Shown here: piece by piece, positions 6,449-8,187 of the stretch | Position numbering within the stretch: the stretch's first letter is position 1 | Layout of the letters: each line of letters begins with the position of its first letter | Assembly: GCA_938041725.1 (NCBI GenBank) | Contig: CALISX010000297.1 | Coordinates: forward strand, 1 to 8,187 | DNA: 8,187 bases | Reading direction: 5' to 3' | Source of the DNA: an uncultured Lachnoanaerobaculum sp. | GTDB lineage: Bacteria > Bacillota > Clostridia > Lachnospirales > Lachnospiraceae | Translations under genes and position numbers: made by a program | Notes under the pieces: model-generated | The model's input: the letters and a program-made list of their open reading frames with translations, nothing else | Database searches by the model: none | Told to the model about the DNA's origin: nothing

Positions 6449-7210
6449 ATGAAAAGAATATTTCAAACACTTCCACTTATGGGGCTGCTGCTGATTTTGC
6501 TGCTTTTGGGAGGATGCGGACAAAAAAAACAGGAAGTGGACGTGGACCCTCAGCTGGAAAACAGTATTCTAGAGCAATCCAATCAGCTTTTTTTGAGGCT
6601 GTATTCCATGTCAGAAGAAGAGCTGTTAGAGCGCATTGCCCAGGCAGAGAGCGAAAAAGATGCCAATCTGGCGGCAGGACTGGAAAATTTCCATAATGCC
6701 TTAAAGGATGTGGGTCCCTATGTGAGTACCCAGGATATGAATGTAAAAAAATCCGATGAAGGATATCTGGTAACCATTCATTATACAGGAGAAAACAGAA
6801 CCGCTGTCCTTGTACTGGGTCTGGACTCCAAGCTGCAGCATATTACCCAGATTTCTGTCAATCCCCATTTCAGTACTATGGAAAAAATGGAAAAGGCGGT
6901 ATTAAACACCGTTTTGGGTATGGGAACCGTCTTTATTATCCTGATTTTCATTTCCTTTTTGATTGGTCTTTTCCGCTATATCAGTGTGGCAGAGAAATAC
7001 CTGAAGGAACGAAAGGAAAAACAAGCAAAAGCCCAGCAGGTGGAGGAGATTCCTGTTGTTCTTTCCTCCCCTCCTTCGGAGGAGGAAACTGGGGAAGAAG
7101 CTGGGGAGGAAGAGGAGCTGGTGGCTGTGATCACGGCAGCCATAGCCCAGGCTAGCGGCTCGGAGGCATCCGGCCTGATTGTGCGGTCAATACGCCGTGT
7201 GAAACGATAG
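6449..7210 (+). CDS. OadG-like decarboxylase subunit with lipoprotein-like N-terminal extension
   Basis: A 253-residue protein nine bases after the carboxyltransferase stop, with an AGAGGTG ribosome site before its ATG. The N-terminus is a lipoprotein-type signal: KR at 2-3, a leucine-rich core, and a lipobox-like LGGC with Cys23. Residues about 24-148 form a soluble segment expected outside the membrane. A single strong membrane helix runs about 151-176, followed by a charged linker, an acidic run PSEEETGEEAGEEEEL (209-224), and a C-terminal segment VAVITAAIAQASG then GLIVRSIRRVKR. That C-terminal pattern is typical of Firmicute OadG (gamma) subunits, which are usually about 85-115 residues with one membrane helix; the last 100 residues here match that size. 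The gamma subunit is known to anchor and assemble the alpha and beta parts of oxaloacetate-type pumps. The N-terminal helix might instead be an uncleaved anchor. The role of the extra domain is unknown. Confidence 0.82.
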   Translation: MKRIFQTLPLMGLLLILLLLGGCGQKKQEVDVDPQLENSILEQSNQLFLRLYSMSEEELLERIAQAESEKDANLAAGLENFHNALKDVGPYVSTQDMNVKKSDEGYLVTIHYTGENRTAVLVLGLDSKLQHITQISVNPHFSTMEKMEKAVLNTVLGMGTVFIILIFISFLIGLFRYISVAEKYLKERKEKQAKAQQVEEIPVVLSSPPSEEETGEEAGEEEELVAVITAAIAQASGSEASGLIVRSIRRVKR

Positions 7211-7221
7211 TGGAGGGAAGA

Positions 7222-7593
7222 ATGAAAAATTATATCATTACTGTAAATGGAAAAACCTATGATGTATCCGTAGAAGAAAAGGGAGCTTCTCAGGCTCCTG
7301 CAGTTTTCCAGAGCACACCGGTTCCGGCTGCGGCGCCGGCTGCATCTGCTCCGGCTCCCTCCCCGGCTGGCGGAAAGGGCCGGATTAAGGTAACTGCCCC
7401 CATGTCCGGAAAGATCCTGGGCGTAAAGGCTGCGGTGGGCCAGGCGGTACAGCCTGGGGATGTGATGGTGATTTTAGAGGCCATGAAAATGGAAAATGAG
7501 ATTGTAGCCCCGGAGGCCGGAACAGTAGCCAGTATTGATGTAAAGGTGGGAGATGCTGTGGAGTCTGCACAGACCCTTGCCACATTGAATTAA
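7222..7593 (+). CDS. Biotin carboxyl carrier protein of the Na+-pumping decarboxylase
   Basis: A 123-residue carrier that shuttles the carboxyl group from the carboxyltransferase to the membrane pump. The N-terminal part (MKNYIITVNGKTYDVSVEE) is typical of these carriers. Residues about 32-51 are a flexible Ala/Pro linker. The biotinyl domain follows: APMSGKILGV (59-68), the biotin site EAMKMENEI (86-94) with Lys89 as the attachment residue, and APEAGTVASI (96-105). The start at 7222 is chosen because GGAGG (7212-7216) sits five bases ahead; a GTG at 7210 overlaps the previous stop codon but has no ribosome site. The OadG gene stop lies 11 bases upstream and the OadB gene starts 24 bases downstream, so the genes are co-transcribed. 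The protein needs a biotin-protein ligase, not in the window. Similar carriers serve methylmalonyl-CoA, glutaconyl-CoA and oxaloacetate decarboxylases. Confidence 0.95.
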   Translation: MKNYIITVNGKTYDVSVEEKGASQAPAVFQSTPVPAAAPAASAPAPSPAGGKGRIKVTAPMSGKILGVKAAVGQAVQPGDVMVILEAMKMENEIVAPEAGTVASIDVKVGDAVESAQTLATLN

Positions 7594-7617
7594 AAGAATT
7601 CGGTTGGAGGGTTTACC

Positions 7618-8187
7618 ATGGATTATATCGTAAATACATTATTTAATCTTCTGGGGCAAACCGCATTTTTAAATTTGACTGCGGGAAACCTTTTGATGAT
7701 TTTGGTGGCCTTTGTTTTTTTGTACCTGGCCATACGCAGAGGCTTTGAGCCCCTTTTGCTGGTGCCCATTGCCTTTGGCATGCTGCTGGTAAACATTTAT
7801 CCGGATATTATGATTTCTCCGGAAAAGTCTTCCAATGGGGTGGGAGGCCTTTTGCATTACTTCTATATACTGGATGAATGGAGTATTCTGCCCTCCCTGA
7901 TTTTCATGGGAGTAGGGGCTCAGACAGACTTTGGGCCATTGATTGCCAACCCCAAAAGCTTTCTGCTGGGTGCTGCAGCCCAGTTCGGCATTTACGGTGC
8001 TTACTTCTTTGCCATTATCATGGGCTTTAATGACAAGGCTGCTGCGGCCATTTCCATCATTGGCGGAGCAGACGGCCCCACCTCCATTTTCCTGGCTGGA
8101 AAGCTGGGGCAGACGGAGTATCTGGGCCCCATTGCTGTGGCGGCCTATTCCTACATGGCTTTGGTGCCCATTATTCAGCCTCCCATT
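7618..8187 (+). CDS. Na+-translocating decarboxylase beta subunit (3' partial)
   Basis: The integral membrane subunit that decarboxylates carboxybiotin and exports Na+ across the cytoplasmic membrane. The ATG at 7618 has GGAGG (7606-7610) seven bases ahead, and 190 residues are visible before the window ends in frame; the family is about 370-430 residues. Diagnostic OadB/MmdB/GcdB motifs are present: EPLLLVPIAFGMLL, FMGVGAQTDFGPLIANPK, LLGAAAQFGIYGA, SIIGGADGPTSIFLAGKLG, and the run AVAAYSYMALVPIIQPPI at the cut. By family knowledge the Asp in GGADGPT is the essential Na+-site residue (Asp203 in Klebsiella OadB). Membrane segments alternate with short loops. The beta subunit alone cannot say which substrate the complex uses, since the family is shared by oxaloacetate, methylmalonyl-CoA and glutaconyl-CoA decarboxylases. 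The remaining half lies downstream of the window. Confidence 0.95.
   Translation, partial: MDYIVNTLFNLLGQTAFLNLTAGNLLMILVAFVFLYLAIRRGFEPLLLVPIAFGMLLVNIYPDIMISPEKSSNGVGGLLHYFYILDEWSILPSLIFMGVGAQTDFGPLIANPKSFLLGAAAQFGIYGAYFFAIIMGFNDKAAAAISIIGGADGPTSIFLAGKLGQTEYLGPIAVAAYSYMALVPIIQPPI

Noticed and set aside
7290..7583. 97-codon open frame on the - strand opposite the biotin carrier
   Set aside because: It comes from the GC-rich Ala/Pro linker and biotinyl domain read backwards; the + strand gene has clear motifs and a ribosome site.
2..8187. CRISPR arrays, tRNA or rRNA genes, insertion sequences, attachment sites
   Set aside because: No regularly spaced repeats, cloverleaf-like sequence, transposase or terminal inverted repeats were seen by eye; the window is nearly filled by the genes listed.

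Overview
The window looks like chromosome from a gut-type anaerobic Firmicute, most likely a Lachnospiraceae (Clostridium cluster XIVa) member. This rests on protein style (OadB, OadG and biotin-carrier families, a paired ABC exporter with a TetR regulator), strong GGAGG-type ribosome sites, sigma-A-like promoters, moderate GC, and a tightly packed operon layout. The taxonomic call is inference; no rRNA or other marker is present.

Layout. (1) Bases 2-571 (+) are the C-terminal half of phosphopentomutase (deoB), cut by the window start and closed by a hairpin terminator at 575-602. (2) Bases 636-4751 (-) form a three-gene operon reading leftwards: a TetR-family regulator, then two half-size ABC transporter subunits, each a membrane domain fused to an ATPase. 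The two ABC genes overlap by four bases (ATGA), which suggests a heterodimer. The operon converges on deoB and shares its terminator. Its promoter has a TATAAT -10 box that runs into a perfect 30-bp palindrome, a very strong candidate for the TetR operator. (3) Bases 4752-5002 are a divergent intergenic region holding promoters for both directions, two further dyads, and a possible Rex-like redox operator. (4) Bases 5003-8187 (+) are the start of a biotin-dependent, sodium-pumping decarboxylase operon: carboxyltransferase, an OadG-like subunit with an unusual lipoprotein-like N-terminal extension, a biotin carrier protein, and the start of the membrane pump subunit OadB, cut by the window end.

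How the genes work together. In the decarboxylase, the carboxyltransferase should move a carboxyl group from an acyl substrate to the biotin on the carrier. The OadB subunit should then release CO2 and export Na+, with the OadG-like protein holding the complex at the membrane. The carboxyltransferase clearly belongs to the acyl-CoA carboxyltransferase fold but departs from the methylmalonyl-CoA/propionyl-CoA type at several active-site segments, so the substrate cannot be named. The ABC/TetR unit looks like an autoregulated, ligand-induced transport cassette whose substrate is unknown. Most worth following up are the divergent carboxyltransferase, the lipoprotein-OadG fusion, the doubly palindromic TetR operator and the Rex-like site at the decarboxylase promoter.
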